Assembly (NCBI GenBank): GCA_029339505.1
Contig: JAQISU010000163.1
Span: forward strand, 2,170,001-2,234,000
From: Unio delphinus
Lineage: Eukaryota; Mollusca; Bivalvia; Unionida; Unionidae
Length of the DNA stretch: 64,000 nt
Direction: 5' to 3'
Positions within the stretch are counted from its first letter, which is position 1; each line of letters begins with the position of its first letter. The translations under genes and the position numbers were made by a program. This document shows, piece after piece, positions 33,956 to 46,289 of the stretch. Below the pieces are notes generated by a model. The model was not told the DNA's origin, made no database searches, and was given only the letters and a program-made list of their open reading frames with translations.

Positions 33956-34191
33956 ACAGAAGTTACTATTTATTCAATACGTTAAAACATTTCTACATTT
34001 TGGTCATTTTCTTTTGCATCTGACATTTTAAATTACTAGTAGATTTTAATATGAGGTAACCTTTAACCTGTTGACCTTTTGATTCGCCAATCAAATTACA
34101 ATTTCATATTTATGACACCACAAAAAATTTACTTTGGAATACATTGTTCGCAGGTGGGGGGTCTATCCATGTTATATTGAAGAAAGAAAAA

Positions 34192-34860
34192 ATGAAGTCT
34201 AATGATGATGGAATTCTCTGTGTCACAGCATGATTGTGTAAATGAAGTCTAATGATGATGGAATTCTCTGTCACAGCATGATTGTGTAAATAAAGTCTAA
34301 TGATGATGGAATTCTCTGTCACAGCATGATTGTGTAAATGAAGTCTAATGATGATGGAATTCTCTGTCACAGCATGATTGTGTAAATGAAGTCTAATGAT
34401 GATGGAATTCTCTCTCACAGCATGATTGTGTAAATGAAGTCTAATGATGATGGAATTCTCTGTCACAGCATGATTGTGTAAATGAAGTCTAATGATGATG
34501 GAATTCTCTGTCACAGCATGATTGTGTAAATGAAGTCTAATGATGATGGAATTCTCTGTCACAGCATGATTGTGTAAATGAAGTCTAATGATGATGGAAT
34601 TCTCTGTCACAGCATGATTGTGTAAATGAAGTCTAATGATGATGGAATTCTCTCTCACAGCATGATTGTGTAAATGAAGTCTAATGATGATGGAATTCTC
34701 TGTCACAGCATGATTGTGTAAATGAAGTCTAATGATGATGGAATTCTCTATGTCACAGCATGATTGTGTAAATGAAGTCTAATGATGATGGAATTCTCTA
34801 TGTCACAGCATGATTGTGTAAATGAAGTCTAATGATGATGGAATTCTCTGTCACAGCATG
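34192..34860. repeat. 48-bp minisatellite, about 14 copies
   Basis: GATGATGGAATTCTCTGTC followed by ACAGCATGATTGTGTAAA, exact 48-bp spacing, few variants (CTCTC, CTATG). Its minus-strand 198-codon open frame results from the period and is not supported as coding. Confidence 0.98.
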
Positions 34861-34966
34861 GTTTGTTTTTTTCTTGTCAACATTTACAGACAATTCCTAC
34901 TAACGTTTCCATTATCATACATGCTCTTATCTAGAAGAAAAATTTGGTATGATTCCCATTTAGTCA

Positions 34967-35776
34967 GCTATCAGCCTCATTTGGAACACTTTGATAGCTA
35001 TCTAGCCACATTGCTATCAGCCTCATTTGGAACACTTTGATAGCTATCTAGCCACATTGCTATCAGCCTCATTTGGAAGACTTTGATAGCTTTCTAGCCA
35101 CATCGCTATCAGCCTCTTGGAACACTTTGATAGCTATCTAGCCACATCGCTATCAGCCTCATTTGGAACATTTTGATAGCTCTCTAGCCATATCACTATC
35201 AGCCTCATTTGGAATACTTCGATAGCTTTTTAGCCACATCACTATCAGCCTAATTTGGAACACTGAAAGCTATTTAGCAACATCATTATCAGTCTCATTT
35301 GGAACACTCTGATACCTATCTAGCCACATCACTATCGGCCTCATTTGGAACACTGAAAGCTATTTAGCAACATCATTATCAGTCTCATTTGGAATACTTT
35401 GATAGCTATCTAGCCACATCGCTATCAGACTCATTTGGAACACTTTGATAGCTATCTAGCCACATCGTTATTACCCTCATTTGGAACACTCTGATACCTA
35501 TCTAACCATATCACTATCAGACTCAATTGGAACACTTTGATAGCTTTAGCCACATCACTGTAAGCCTGATTTGGAGCAGAACACTTTGATAGCTATCTAG
35601 CCACATCACTATCAGCCTCATTTGGAACACTTTGATAGCTATCTAGCCACATCACTATCAGCCTCATTTGGAACACTTTGATAGCTATCTAGCCACATCA
35701 CTATCAGCCTCATTTGGAACACTGAAAGCTATTTAGCAACATCACTATCAGCCTCATTTGGAACATTTTGATAGCA
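34967..35776. repeat. 46-bp minisatellite, about 18 copies, with a palindrome per unit
   Basis: TATCAGCCTCATTTGGAAC then ACTTTGATAGCTATCTAGCC. The perfect palindrome GATAGCTATC recurs in most units; several units carry an 8-bp deletion (ACTGAAAGCTATTTAGC form). Confidence 0.95.
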
Positions 35777-36064
35777 AATATTGCACAGAGGTTTCTATAG
35801 TATTTAAAAAGCTGAAATTAAACAACATCAATGTTTCCAAAGTTTTGATCACATCAACCTACATTTACTATAAAGGACATTAACACTTAAATGTCATCAT
35901 ATCCTAGATTTCATGAAGGCACACAACTTTAGGTGATAACAGTAACAGTTACTGTGTTTCAAGGCCATCTATCAAACACTGAGTCAATGATGTTAGACCA
36001 AAAAGATGGACAGACAAATACAAAAATGTACAAAATGTTACAGACAATGCTGAGGATTGAATAG
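35777..36064. other. Spacer with a weak family N match
   Basis: The phrase 'gatggacagacaaatacaaaaatg' at about 36004 resembles family N. No gene seen. Confidence 0.35.
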
Positions 36065-36865
36065 CGAAGACCCTAGGACCTGCTGATGAACTGTGACATT
36101 AGACCCTGGGATCTGCCAGTGCAATGTGTGATATCAGGTCCTGGGACCTGCTGATGGGCTGTGACATCAGAACCTAGGACCTGCTGATGCAGTGTTTTAC
36201 ATTAGACCCTAGGACCTGCCAATGCATTGTATGACATCACACCCTAAGACCATAACCAATACAATGTGTGACATCAGACCCTGAGACCTGCTCATGCACT
36301 ATGTGACTTTAGGCCTTGGGACCTGTTTTATGTGACAACAGATCATTGGACCTGCCAATGCATTTTGTGACAACAGATCATGTGACCTGCCAATGCATTG
36401 TGTGACAACAGATCATGGGACCTACCAATGCATTGTGTGACAACAGATCATGGGACCTACCAATGCATTGTGTGACAACAGATCCTGTGACCTACCAATG
36501 CATTTTGTGACAACAGATCATGGGACCTACCAATGCATTGTGTGACAACAGATCATGGGACCTACCAATGCATTGTGTGACAACAGATCATGGGACCTAC
36601 CAATGCATTGTGTGACAACAGATCATGGGACCTACCAATGCATTATGTGACAACATATCATGGGACCTGCCAATGCATTGTGTGACAACAGATCATGGGA
36701 CCTGCCAATGCATTGTGTGACAACAGATCATGGGACCTCCCAATGCATTTTGTGACAACAGATCATGGGACCTACCAATGCATTTTGTGACAACAGATCC
36801 TGTGACCTGCCAATGCATTTTGTGAGAAAATATCATGGGACCTACCAATGCAGTGTATGACATGC
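36065..36865. repeat. 35-bp minisatellite, about 22 copies, degenerate left edge
   Basis: GACAACAGATCATGGGACC with TACCAATGCATTGTGT. The units before 36330 are longer and diverged; those from 36345 to 36790 are uniform. Confidence 0.96.
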
Positions 36866-37289
36866 TCAGAATCCATACTGTTTATAATTCATTACACATA
36901 ACACACAAAAAGAATGGATATCAAGTTTTCTATCAGTGATTTGCTAAAAAATAACTGTCAGCCTCATCTAGAACATTAATCAAAATTGCACACGCCTCAT
37001 GAAGATGTTTTCAAAGCATCTTAATTTGATTGTGCAATCATTCATCTAAAACAATCATTGTTAAATACCAGTGTCTATCTACCATATAGTCAAAATGACA
37101 TACATAGGCAATGCAGCAGCCTGAAAGTGATTCATAAAAATAAATGCCAAAAATATATTAATTATACATATTAATATCAAATAAATTAACTGTTACATGT
37201 GACATCATTAATGAACCAATCTCAAAGAATGAAAAATCAGAATATCTTTGTTTTCACAATTATGATACATGTAATAAGCCAAGAGTTTT
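36866..37289. other. Unique spacer, nothing recognised
   Basis: AT-rich with no repeat or gene signal. Confidence 0.4.
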
Positions 37290-38080
37290 TACTTAACTTG
37301 GGTGGGATGTATTAATCAGCTGAAAAAAAGTTATTTACCTTGGGTAGGATGTGTTAGCCTGTTGACAAATGTAATTTACAAAGGTTAAGATGTATTAACC
37401 TGCTGACAAATGTAATTTACTTTGGGTATGATCAACGCGCCCTCTATGCGAATGGTAGATGTGTGTGCAGTGCTTGCTGCACTGCCCAAGCATTACAGAG
37501 ATGAGCAAAATTTAACATTGGATTGAGCAAAAATTGACAATTCAGTGCGCAGGGATGCCTGAGCAGCTGGGCGTGCAGATTAGAGGGAACTTTGGGTATG
37601 ATGTATTAGCAAGCTGAAAAATGGAATTTACATAGGTAAAGATGTATTAACCTGCTGACAAATGTAATTTACCTTGGTTATGATATATTAACATGCTAAA
37701 AAATGTAATTTACCTTGGTTATGATATATTAACCTGCTGACAAATGTAATTTACCTTGGTTATGATATATTAACATGCTGAAAAATGTAATTTACCTTGG
37801 TTAAGATGTATTAACCTGCTGACAAATGTAATTTACCTTGGTTATGATATATTAACATGCTGAAAAATGTAATTTACATTGGGTAGGATTTTATTAACCT
37901 GCTGAAAAATGTAATTTACCTTGGCTATGATGTATTAACAAGCTGACAAATGTAATTACATATGGTTAAGATGTATTAAGAAGCTGAAAAATATAATTTA
38001 CATAGGGTAGGATGTATTAAGAAGCTGAAAATGTAATTTACATAGGGTAGGATGTATTAACCTGCTGAGAAATGTAATAG
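37290..38080. repeat. 41-bp minisatellite, copy B, about 15 units, interrupted by an insertion
   Basis: The same unit as at 32910-33205. Units carry several linked variants (TTAAGATGTATTAACCTGC, TTATGATATATTAACATGC). A 157-bp insertion lies at 37432-37588. Confidence 0.95.
37432..37588. mobile_element. 157-bp insertion in the 41-bp array, MITE-like
   Basis: The array sequence ACTTTGGGTATGAT is duplicated on both sides (37418-37431 and 37589-37602). Near-terminal inverted matches exist: GCGCCCTCTA at 37436-37445 against TAGAGGGAAC at 37581-37590. It is CpG- and GC-richer than the array. The short inverted repeats suggest a DNA transposon relic, but a 12-14 bp duplication would also fit retroposition; in a tandem array the duplication may be partly misleading. 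Confidence 0.65.
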
Positions 38081-38469
38081 TCATACATTAACTGTTGATG
38101 TCCATAGTACATACAACACCACGAGTGAGATGCCACCAGTACTGTTAAAAAAAGAGTAAAATAATAAAGGGTTTCATCACAGATAAATGTAAACAACAAA
38201 AGAACACCAAAACTATCGGATTTAATGCATGATTTTAACTGAACTTAAACAAACAAATGTATGGCTGAACTGCAGAACAAAAGTTGGGTTTCATTGTTAC
38301 ATTTTTTTTATTTTGTCAATAATATGGCTGATATAGGAAATGCATGTATTTGTCCTGTTACTACATATACTTAATAACAATACAGAATATCTTGTAAACA
38401 TTTATATTATACTAGTTCGTTGAATCACAAGTCACACATGACTGTGACAATTAATAATAAGTATGTCTA
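38081..38469. repeat. Duplicated segment, copy B spacer
   Basis: Order-preserving matches to 33206-33430 and, more strongly, to 33713-33830. Lacks the L2/CR1-like fragment. Confidence 0.65.
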
Positions 38470-38942
38470 CACACTTGTGTACTAATTAAAAGTTTGCCCA
38501 CACAGGCAATTGTGTACTAAAAAATACCATTGTCACATAGACACTAGTGTGCTAGTTAATATGATTGTCACATATGCAATTGTGTACTAATTAATACGAT
38601 TGTCACATATGCAATTGTGTACTAATTAATACGATTGTCACATATGCAATTGTGTACTAATTAATACCATTGTCACATAGACACTAGTGTGCTAGTTAAT
38701 ATGATTGTCACATATGCAATTGTGTACTAATTAATACGATTGTCACATATGCAATTGTGTACTAATTAATACGATTGTCACATATGCAATTGTGTACTAA
38801 TTAATACGATTGTCACATATGCAATTGTGTACTAATTAATACGATTGTCACATATGCAATTGTGTACTAATTAATACCATTGTCACATATGCAATTGTGT
38901 ACTAATTAATACCATTGTCACATAGACACTAGTGTGCTAGTT
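38470..38942. repeat. 35-bp minisatellite, about 13 copies
   Basis: TGCAATTGTGTACTAAT with ATACGATTGTCACATA; a variant with 'agacactagtgtgctagttaat' recurs three times. Expanded counterpart of 33815-33955. Confidence 0.95.
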
Positions 38943-39153
38943 CAGTTTTTATTTCCTATACATAAAATTTTTATAATTTTTTTAAGTCTGACAAATCTGT
39001 AAGGATTTATTTGACAAGAAATTGTTTAAATAACTGGATCAAAATTATTTGTCAAAATCTTTCCTGCAGTAGAACTGCCAGCCTAATAATGCTGAAAATC
39101 TGTTCTAAATATTTAATATTCTAGATGATAACATAATCCTTGGTTATTTTTCT

Positions 39154-40048
39154 CAAGGTCATGTTCTGATAAAAACTGAATAGGTCTAAAGGACATTAAC
39201 ACAAGGCCATGTTTTAATTAAAACTGGGTAGGTCTAAAGGACATTAACACAAGGCCATGTTTAAATTAAAACTGGGTAGGTCTAAAGGACATTAACACAA
39301 GGCCATGTTTTAATTAAAACTGGGTAGGTCTAAAGGACATTAACACAAGGCCATGTTTAATTAAAACTGAGTAGGTCTAAAGGACATTAACACAAGGCCA
39401 TGTTTTAATTAAAACTGAGTAGGTCTAAAGGCCATGTTTTAATTAAAACTGGGTAGGTCTAAAGGACATTAACACAAGGTCATGTTTTAATTAAAACTGA
39501 GAAGGTCTAAAGGACATTAACACAAGGTCATGTTTAAATTAAAACTGAGTAGGTCTAAAGGACATTAACACAAGGCCATGTTTTAATTAAAACAGTAGGT
39601 CTAAAGGACATTAACACAAGGTCATGTTTAATTAAAACTGAGTAGGTCTAATGGGCATTAACACAAGGCCATGTTTTAATTAAAACTAAGTAGGTCTATG
39701 GGGCATCAATATAAGGTCGTGTTTTAATTAAAACTAAGTAGGTCTATGGGGCATCAATACCAGGTCGTGTTTTAATTAAAACTGAGTAGGTCTAAAGGGC
39801 ATCAATATAAGGTCATGTTTTAATTAAAACTGAATAGGTCTAAAGGTCATCAATACAAACTCATGTTTTAATTAAAACTGAATAGGTCTAAAGGTCATTA
39901 ATACAAAGTCATGTTTTAATTAAACTGAGTAGGTCTAACTTGCATCAATACAAGGTCATGTTTTAATTAAAACTAAATAGGTCTTAAGGGCATCAATACA
40001 AAGTCATATTTTAATTAAATCTGAGTAGGTCTAAAGGCATCAATGTAA
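39154..40048. repeat. 48-bp minisatellite, about 19 copies, with a 14-bp palindrome per unit
   Basis: GTTTTAATTAAAAC is a perfect palindrome in most units, followed by GGGTAGGTCTAAAGGACATT. Units from 39660 onward drift to GGGCATCAATA forms, forming a diverged right half. Confidence 0.95.
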
Positions 40049-40051
40049 GGT

Positions 40052-40290
40052 TGTAGTAGGGTTTAATATCATTTTTCAGCACAAGATAGACTATACATGG
40101 CAGCCAGTATTAATGGTGGAGCAAGAACCTGGGAAAACACCAGAAAGAACCACCGACCCATGAGAAACTACTGGCAAGCTTTCGCACATACCAACATTTG
40201 CTGATTCCATGACACAAACCCACACATACAGAGGTGAGATGGCAGTTATCCATAGCCAGTGTCCATTGTTTAGGAGTGATGGCTTGAGTC
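40052..40290 (-). mobile_element. tRNA-derived SINE, first family, decayed head
   Basis: On the minus strand it shares 'aatactggctgccatg' and 'ctgaaaaatg' with 6273-6555, and the head region 'actgccatctcacctctgt'. A and B boxes are degraded. It abuts the end of the 48-bp array. Confidence 0.8.
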
Positions 40291-40590
40291 TCAAAGCCTT
40301 GGGACACTGTACTGACTGTTATTTGCAAGTGGCCATTTATTAGTGAGACTTTCTCTTTAGTCCAGGTTTCTCCTATCTTCTTGCACACCCATTTACACAT
40401 CAGAGAGAAACAATACCTGATTTACTTCACTATGACCACTCATGCACTATACAAAAGATTTCAACATAAAATTTTAAAGGAGTATGCCTAGTGGAACGAA
40501 TTTGAAAAAATGAGAGATAAATAAAACGTCAAATGAAACTTCAGGAAAAAGTGAGAAAAGTAGGAAAAAACTGGTTACTGTACAGACTGT
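40291..40590. other. Unique spacer, nothing recognised
   Basis: No gene or repeat signal. Confidence 0.4.
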
Positions 40591-41019
40591 AAAAATCTTT
40601 CACTTGGATTATACATACTTGCATTTAAATAAAAAATCTTTCACCTGGGCTATACATACTTGTGTATAAATAAAAAATATTTCACCTTTGTTATACATAC
40701 TTGTACATGTATATAAATTAAAAATATTTCACCTGGTTAAACATACATGTATATACATGTACATTAAAAATATTTCACCTAGGTTTTATACATACTTGAA
40801 CATGTAAATAAATTAAGAATATTTCACCTGGATTATACATACATGTACTTGTATATAAATCAAAAATCTTTCACCTGGTTATACATACTTGTATATAAAT
40901 ACAAAAATATTTCACCTGGTTATACATACTTGTATATAATAAAAAAATATTTCACCTGGGTTATTTGTATATAAATTAAAAATATTTCACCTGAGTTATA
41001 CATACTTGTAAATAAATCA
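40591..41019. repeat. Repeat of about 43 bp, about 10 units
   Basis: AAAAATATTTCACCTGG then 'ttatacatacttgtatataaat', variable length. The last unit runs into foldback-type sequence (ATAAATCAAGTCCAG). Confidence 0.92.
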
Positions 41020-41133
41020 AGTCCAGTTCTAAAAGCTGTATAGATCCAGATCTTCCATTACATAATCTGTAAGCATGCCTGGATTTGATCAGTTTATTAG
41101 GAGTAAATCATAAGAGCAAACAACATAGACCCA
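41020..41133. mobile_element. Remnant of the foldback MITE family between two arrays
   Basis: Contains 'aagtccagttctaaa', 'gatccagatcttccattacataat' and 'gcaaacaacatagaccc', matching in order the elements at 51451-51655 and 52208-52423. Its left and right edges pass into the neighbouring arrays. Confidence 0.55.
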
Positions 41134-41640
41134 AATCTAAGTACCAAGGGACCCAAATCTAAGTACCAAGGGACCCAAATCTAAGTACCAAGGGACCCAA
41201 ATCTAAGTACCAAGGGACCCAAATATAAGTACAAGGGACCCAAATATAAGTACAAGGGGACTCATACACAAGTATCAAGGGATGCATATACAAGTAACAA
41301 GGGACCCTTCCATGAGTCCAAGCCTTCAAGGGACTCATACACAAGTACAAAGGGACCCATATACTAGTACAAAGGGACCCTTACACAAGTCCAACGGACC
41401 CATACACAAGTTTAAAGGGACTCGCACACAATTACCAATGAACCCATTCACAAGTAACAAGAGACCCATATACAAGCACCAAGAGACAAATATACAAGCA
41501 CCAAGAGACAAATACACAAGTTCCAAGGGACCAATACACAAGTTCCAAGGGTCGGACCAATACACAAGTTCCAAAGGACCCATACACAAGTACCAATGAA
41601 CCCATATACCAGTATAAAGGAACCATTTGACTGTCAGATC
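41128..41640. repeat. 22-bp minisatellite, about 23 units, two variants
   Basis: AGTACCAAGGGACCC joined to AAATCTA (left units) or ATACACA (right units). Open frames on both strands are by-products. Confidence 0.95.
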
Positions 41641-41754
41641 CAAGTCATTGTGTCCTAATATGCAGACAATAATTAATCAGCTCATCTGCAATCCATAAAT
41701 CAAACAAAACATTCATTGACAGATAAATAAACTCTCACAGCTCTTTTTCAATAT

Positions 41755-41855
41755 CTGATATTAGTGTTTGTATTGACCTCTGATATTAGTGTTTGTATTG
41801 ACCTCTGATATTAGTGGTTGTATTTACTTCTGATATTAGTGCTTGCATTGACCTC
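41755..41855. repeat. 25-bp repeat, four copies
   Basis: GATATTAGTGTTTGTATTG followed by ACCTCT. Confidence 0.93.
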
Positions 41856-42719
41856 TACACTCATGAAACCATGTTCTGCACAAACAAAAGTTGAAGGAGT
41901 AAATAAAACCTCCCAATTATACCTGATGTACTCAAGTAAACCTAATTACATCTGCAACTGTTAGTAAACTGTTACAGAAGCAAGTTATTCCAATCATGCT
42001 GTTTTCCATAGATTTTCAGGAATAACAGTGAGAAAGTTACAAGTCCAAGATGATATCAACAAACACTATGAACATATGTATGGCACAGAAAATCATTGGA
42101 ATGCATGCAGATATGCAAAAATCAGTTTAACAGCCTAGTCAAATTGGAGTCAAAAGAAAACAGCTTAAGTAAGCAATGTGCAGGTAAACTATTCAAAGTC
42201 AGGTAAAAAGTTTGCACCCTATGACCTCAATAAATATGAAGACAAACTTGTTTATCAAGGGTTGCAAAGTTTATGCAAAAGAAATGATGTATGGATGTTG
42301 TCTCTTTTAAAATGGTTAAGCAGCACTTGAGCAACTCATTTCAGGTCTGAAAAAATAAAACTTCAAACAATAGGAAAACTTAAAGATTTGTACAATACAT
42401 GTATCCAATTATTGGTGCTAAAATAAAAAAAAATCTTGACAAAACTTGCCAAATTTTGATATCAATACCAGAAAGATCTAATACTGGTATCTGTACATGC
42501 ATACAATCATGCACAATACAATTGTACAGCTTTTGTCATGCAGTTTCCTGTTACCAGGCAACAAAAGTTTTACCCAAAAGTCCAAAAGGTGCAAATAACT
42601 GATAAAAGATTTCAAACTGCCTAAATGTTGTAAAAATGTAATCACATGATCAACATTGTTATTTATCTTCCAATCAGACAAATGGGATTTTCACCAGATA
42701 CTTTATGCATTTCTAATTG
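41856..42719. other. Unique sequence, nothing recognised
   Basis: Overlapping open frames at 42399-42681 on both strands are short and unsupported. Confidence 0.4.
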
Positions 42720-43110
42720 GTCCTCAGTAAAAATAATTCTGACATACATGTATATGTATGACCACCATCTTGATGACCTTGTTATCAGTAGTCCTCCTAA
42801 ACCAAAAGTGATATAGCAACTGGGGTTTCCACCATAACCACTGGGGTTTTCACCATAACCACAGGGATTTCCACCGTAAGTCCTATCTAGATGGTCCTAA
42901 AGAAATGGTACCAGCCATCTTGAAAATCTTATAATTACTCCTACAGAATGGATGGTCATATTGATATGAGGTTGTTACCAGGAAACCTTTAATGATGTTG
43001 AGTTTCTTCTATATCAAAATGGCGTGGATCTGGCATCTGATATTACCAGCATAGTCGTCAAAATTTTAAAATCTTGATATCAATACATGTATAAAATATC
43101 TGAGATGGTT
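42720..43110 (-). repeat. Dispersed degenerate repeat, family M, reverse orientation
   Basis: On the minus strand the order is 'ccattctgtaggagtaatt', 'aagattttcaagatggc', 'accatttctttaggacc'. A 22-bp-like triplication of 'ggggtttccaccataacca' occurs at 42818-42880. Confidence 0.6.
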
Positions 43111-43129
43111 TTAGCACTAGGTAGTCAAA

Positions 43130-43690
43130 CAGGATAGTCTTATCTTGTATTCCCCAAATGTCATTTTGGATAGTAGAGCACAACTTTCTTTAAGGTGATT
43201 GTGTTCTTTCAGGTGCAATGGCCTTGACAGTTTAACTTCTGACTTCCAAATACAGTCTCTTCCATACCTTAATATAGGGCATGCCATCTGCAAACTTTGG
43301 TTAAGATAAGTGGTCTAGCACAAAATGTATTATGCAAACCATTTTGTTCTTTCAGTCACTGTGATTTTGACCTTTGACCTTTTCATTTAAAAATAAACAT
43401 GAAATTTCTTTACCTTAAGTACAAGCCATCCATAACATTTGGTAACTACAAATACTAGAAAACTCGAGTTCTTGTCTGGAAATTCCTGTTTTTCTTTTAG
43501 TAACAGTAATCATTTCCTTTGACCTTTTGACTATGAAAGCAAAAGGATTCCTTACCTTATGTGAAAACAATCCACAAAGTTTATAGTGCCTTATGGTGGG
43601 ATTAAAAAGCTTTCAAAAAGGTCTTGCCAAAATCTTCAGACAGACAAACCCCTGCAAGCAAATGCAAATATGTACACTGAGACAGAAGGT
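43130..43690. repeat. Diverged dispersed repeat with TGACCTTTGACC motif
   Basis: Two or three diverged units contain 'ttgacctttgaccttt' (about 43370 and 43515), 'ttccttaccttatgt' and 'catccataacattt', roughly 150-160 bp apart. An old tandem relic, not coding. Confidence 0.45.
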
Positions 43691-43790
43691 AAAATCTGGT
43701 AATATTTCCCTCTAAACAGAACACAGTAAAAAGTAATGATAATGAAACATTCCAAGATTAAACTTTGTCCATATAAACTGCACACTTTTA

Positions 43791-45195
43791 ACAGTTAATG
43801 TACCCCATGGTCCACATTGCCTAGCTTATACTAAGATACCTAGTTAATGTACCCCATGGTCCACAGTGCCTAGCTTATATACCAATACCTAGTTAATGTA
43901 CCCCATGGTCCACATTGCCTAGCTTATACTAAGATGCCCAGTTAATGTACCCCATGGTCCACATTGCCTAGCTTATAAAAAGATACATAGTTAATGTACC
44001 CCATGGTCCACATTGCCTAGCTTATACAAAGATACCAAGTTAATGTACCCCATGGTCCACAGTGCCTAGCTTATACAAAGATACCCAGTTAATGTACCCC
44101 ATGGTCCACATTGCCTAGCTTATACAAAGATACCTAGTTAATGTACCCCATGGTAAACAGTGCCTAGCTTATATACCAATACCTAGTTAATGTACCCCAT
44201 GGTCCACATTGCCTAGCTTATACAAAGATACACAGTTAATGTACCCCATGGTCCACAGTGCCTAGCTTATACAAAGATACCTAGTTAATGTACCCCATGG
44301 TAAACAGTGCCTAGCTTATATACCAATACCTAGTTAATGTACCCCATGGTCCACATTGTCTAGCTTATACAAAGATACACAGTTAATGTACCCCATGGTC
44401 CACAGTGCCTAGCTTATACAAAGATACCTAGTTAATGTACCCCATGGTAAACAGTGCCTAGCTTATATACCAATACCTAGTTAATGTACCCCATGGTCCA
44501 CATTGCCTAGCTTATACAAAGATACACAGTTAATGTACCCCATGGTCCACAGTGCCTAGCTTATACAAAGATACCTAGTTAATGTACCCCATGGTACACA
44601 GACCCTAGCTTTTATACAGATATTTAATAAGTACCATATGGTAGAACTTATATAAATATATTTAGTAAGTAACATATGGTACACAGTGCCTAGCTTATAT
44701 ACAGTGCCTAGCTTATAAAAATAAACCTAGTTAATGTACCCCATGGTCCACATTGCCTAGCTTATACAAAGATACACAATTAATGTACCCCATGGTCCAC
44801 AGTGCCTAGCTTATACAAAGATACCTAGTTAATGTACCCCATGGTCCACAGTGCCTAGCTTATATACAGATACGTAGTTAATGTACCCCATGGTCCACAT
44901 TACCTAGCTTATACAAAGATACCTAGTTAATGTACCCCATGGTCCACAGTGCCTAGCTTATACAAAGATACCTAGTTAATGTACCCCATGGTCCAAATTG
45001 CCTAGCTTATACAAAGATACCTAGTTAATGTACCCCATGGTACACAGACCCTAGCTTTTATACAGATATTTAATAAGTACCATATGGTAGAACTTATATA
45101 AATATATTTAGTAAGTAACATATGGTATACAGTGCCTAGCTTATATACAATGCCTGGCTTATAAAAATACACCTAGTTAAAATACCCCTTGGTCT
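43791..45195. repeat. 49-bp minisatellite, about 28 copies, with 147-bp and 440-bp higher-order repeats
   Basis: GTTAATGTACCCCATGGT then CCACATTGCCTAGCTTATA. From about 44130 to 44590 three variant units (TCCACAT, TCCACAG, TAAACAG) cycle in fixed order, giving a 147-bp unit. A diverged stretch with CATATGGTAGAACTTATA occurs at about 44592-44730 and again at 45030-45180, indicating a 440-bp duplication. Confidence 0.97.
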
Positions 45196-46157
45196 ACTTG
45201 CCTTACTCAAATAAAATACAGCTTATGCAGGTATTGGAGTTGAAAATTATCAAAATGACTAGACAAGTTAAAATATTGTACTTCCCCAGGGTAAACACCA
45301 CTCAACTAGCTACTGCAGTAATGTTGATTATGTTTTATTTGATCATGTGATATGTTGCTGTTTATTTTGTGATACTTGTAATATTTGTAAGTACATGTAA
45401 TCACAGCCTGAAACATATGTGTTCCCCTCTGGTAAATATTTAGTTCTTTGAAGTAAAAGTGTGGTTTTATCAGCTTGATTACAACAATGGAAAACAAGCT
45501 TACAACATAAAATAAAACACTTACAGTGAATGAATAAAGACAGCAATTTGCTTGACAGAACATTCTTTCCATTAAAGAGAAACACTGTTCAGCCTTATAT
45601 AAGGACTCTGGTAATTTCACTCTCCAAGTAAATTGGGTAGGTGAATATATAATTCTCAACCTTATCTGTTAGTGTTATTTGTCTTAAAATACTAAATCTG
45701 TCAGGTATTATCAAGCATTCATCTGTAGAATCCATGGACAGCACTTTATGTTCTGTTTGGTATATATTTGTAGTTCTTGATGTTAATTCTACACACCATG
45801 ATTTCTATCTGATGAATCTGGAATGACTGTAATCAGATAAGAATCAATTACTATGTCAACATATGAGTGTATATGCTATACATGAGGACATATGCACCTG
45901 ACTGTAACATCACCTTTTGGTGATCTATGGACTGGTGCATGCAGACAAGGCAATTGGTGCCATTTACTCCAGACATGGATTCGATTCCTAGTAGAGTATG
46001 AATTAATTATTATCTAACCAGTATGATAGTATTATTTGTATTTCTGCCAAAAAGTAATGGTCTCTCAAGACAGGTCATAACACTATATAATGAATAAATC
46101 TGTGCATGGATATGCTTGTCTCTCAAAACAGTTGGTGTCTCAAGACAGGTTTTACTG
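45196..46157. other. Unique sequence, nothing recognised
   Basis: A 117-codon minus-strand open frame at 45306-45659 has a hydrophobic middle ('LFYVVSLFSIVVI') but no family I know and no promoter or splice context. Confidence 0.3.

Positions 46158-46246
<89 letters not shown>
46158..46246. repeat. TA dinucleotide microsatellite
   Basis: About 44 TA units. Confidence 0.98.
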
Positions 46247-46247
<1 letters not shown>

Positions 46248-46289
46248 CACCTATACATAGACTATACACATCCACAAATACTAGTCATT

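Noticed and set aside
34110..34706. 198-codon minus-strand frame with a 16-residue repeat
   Set aside because: A by-product of the 48-bp array; no signal peptide, start context or neighbouring exon.
34192..36865. Regularly spaced arrays resembling CRISPR at first sight
   Set aside because: Units repeat fully with no unique spacers, no cas genes are present and the context is eukaryotic.
45306..45659. 117-codon minus-strand frame with hydrophobic segment
   Set aside because: Composition follows the AT-rich DNA and no family, promoter or splice context supports it.
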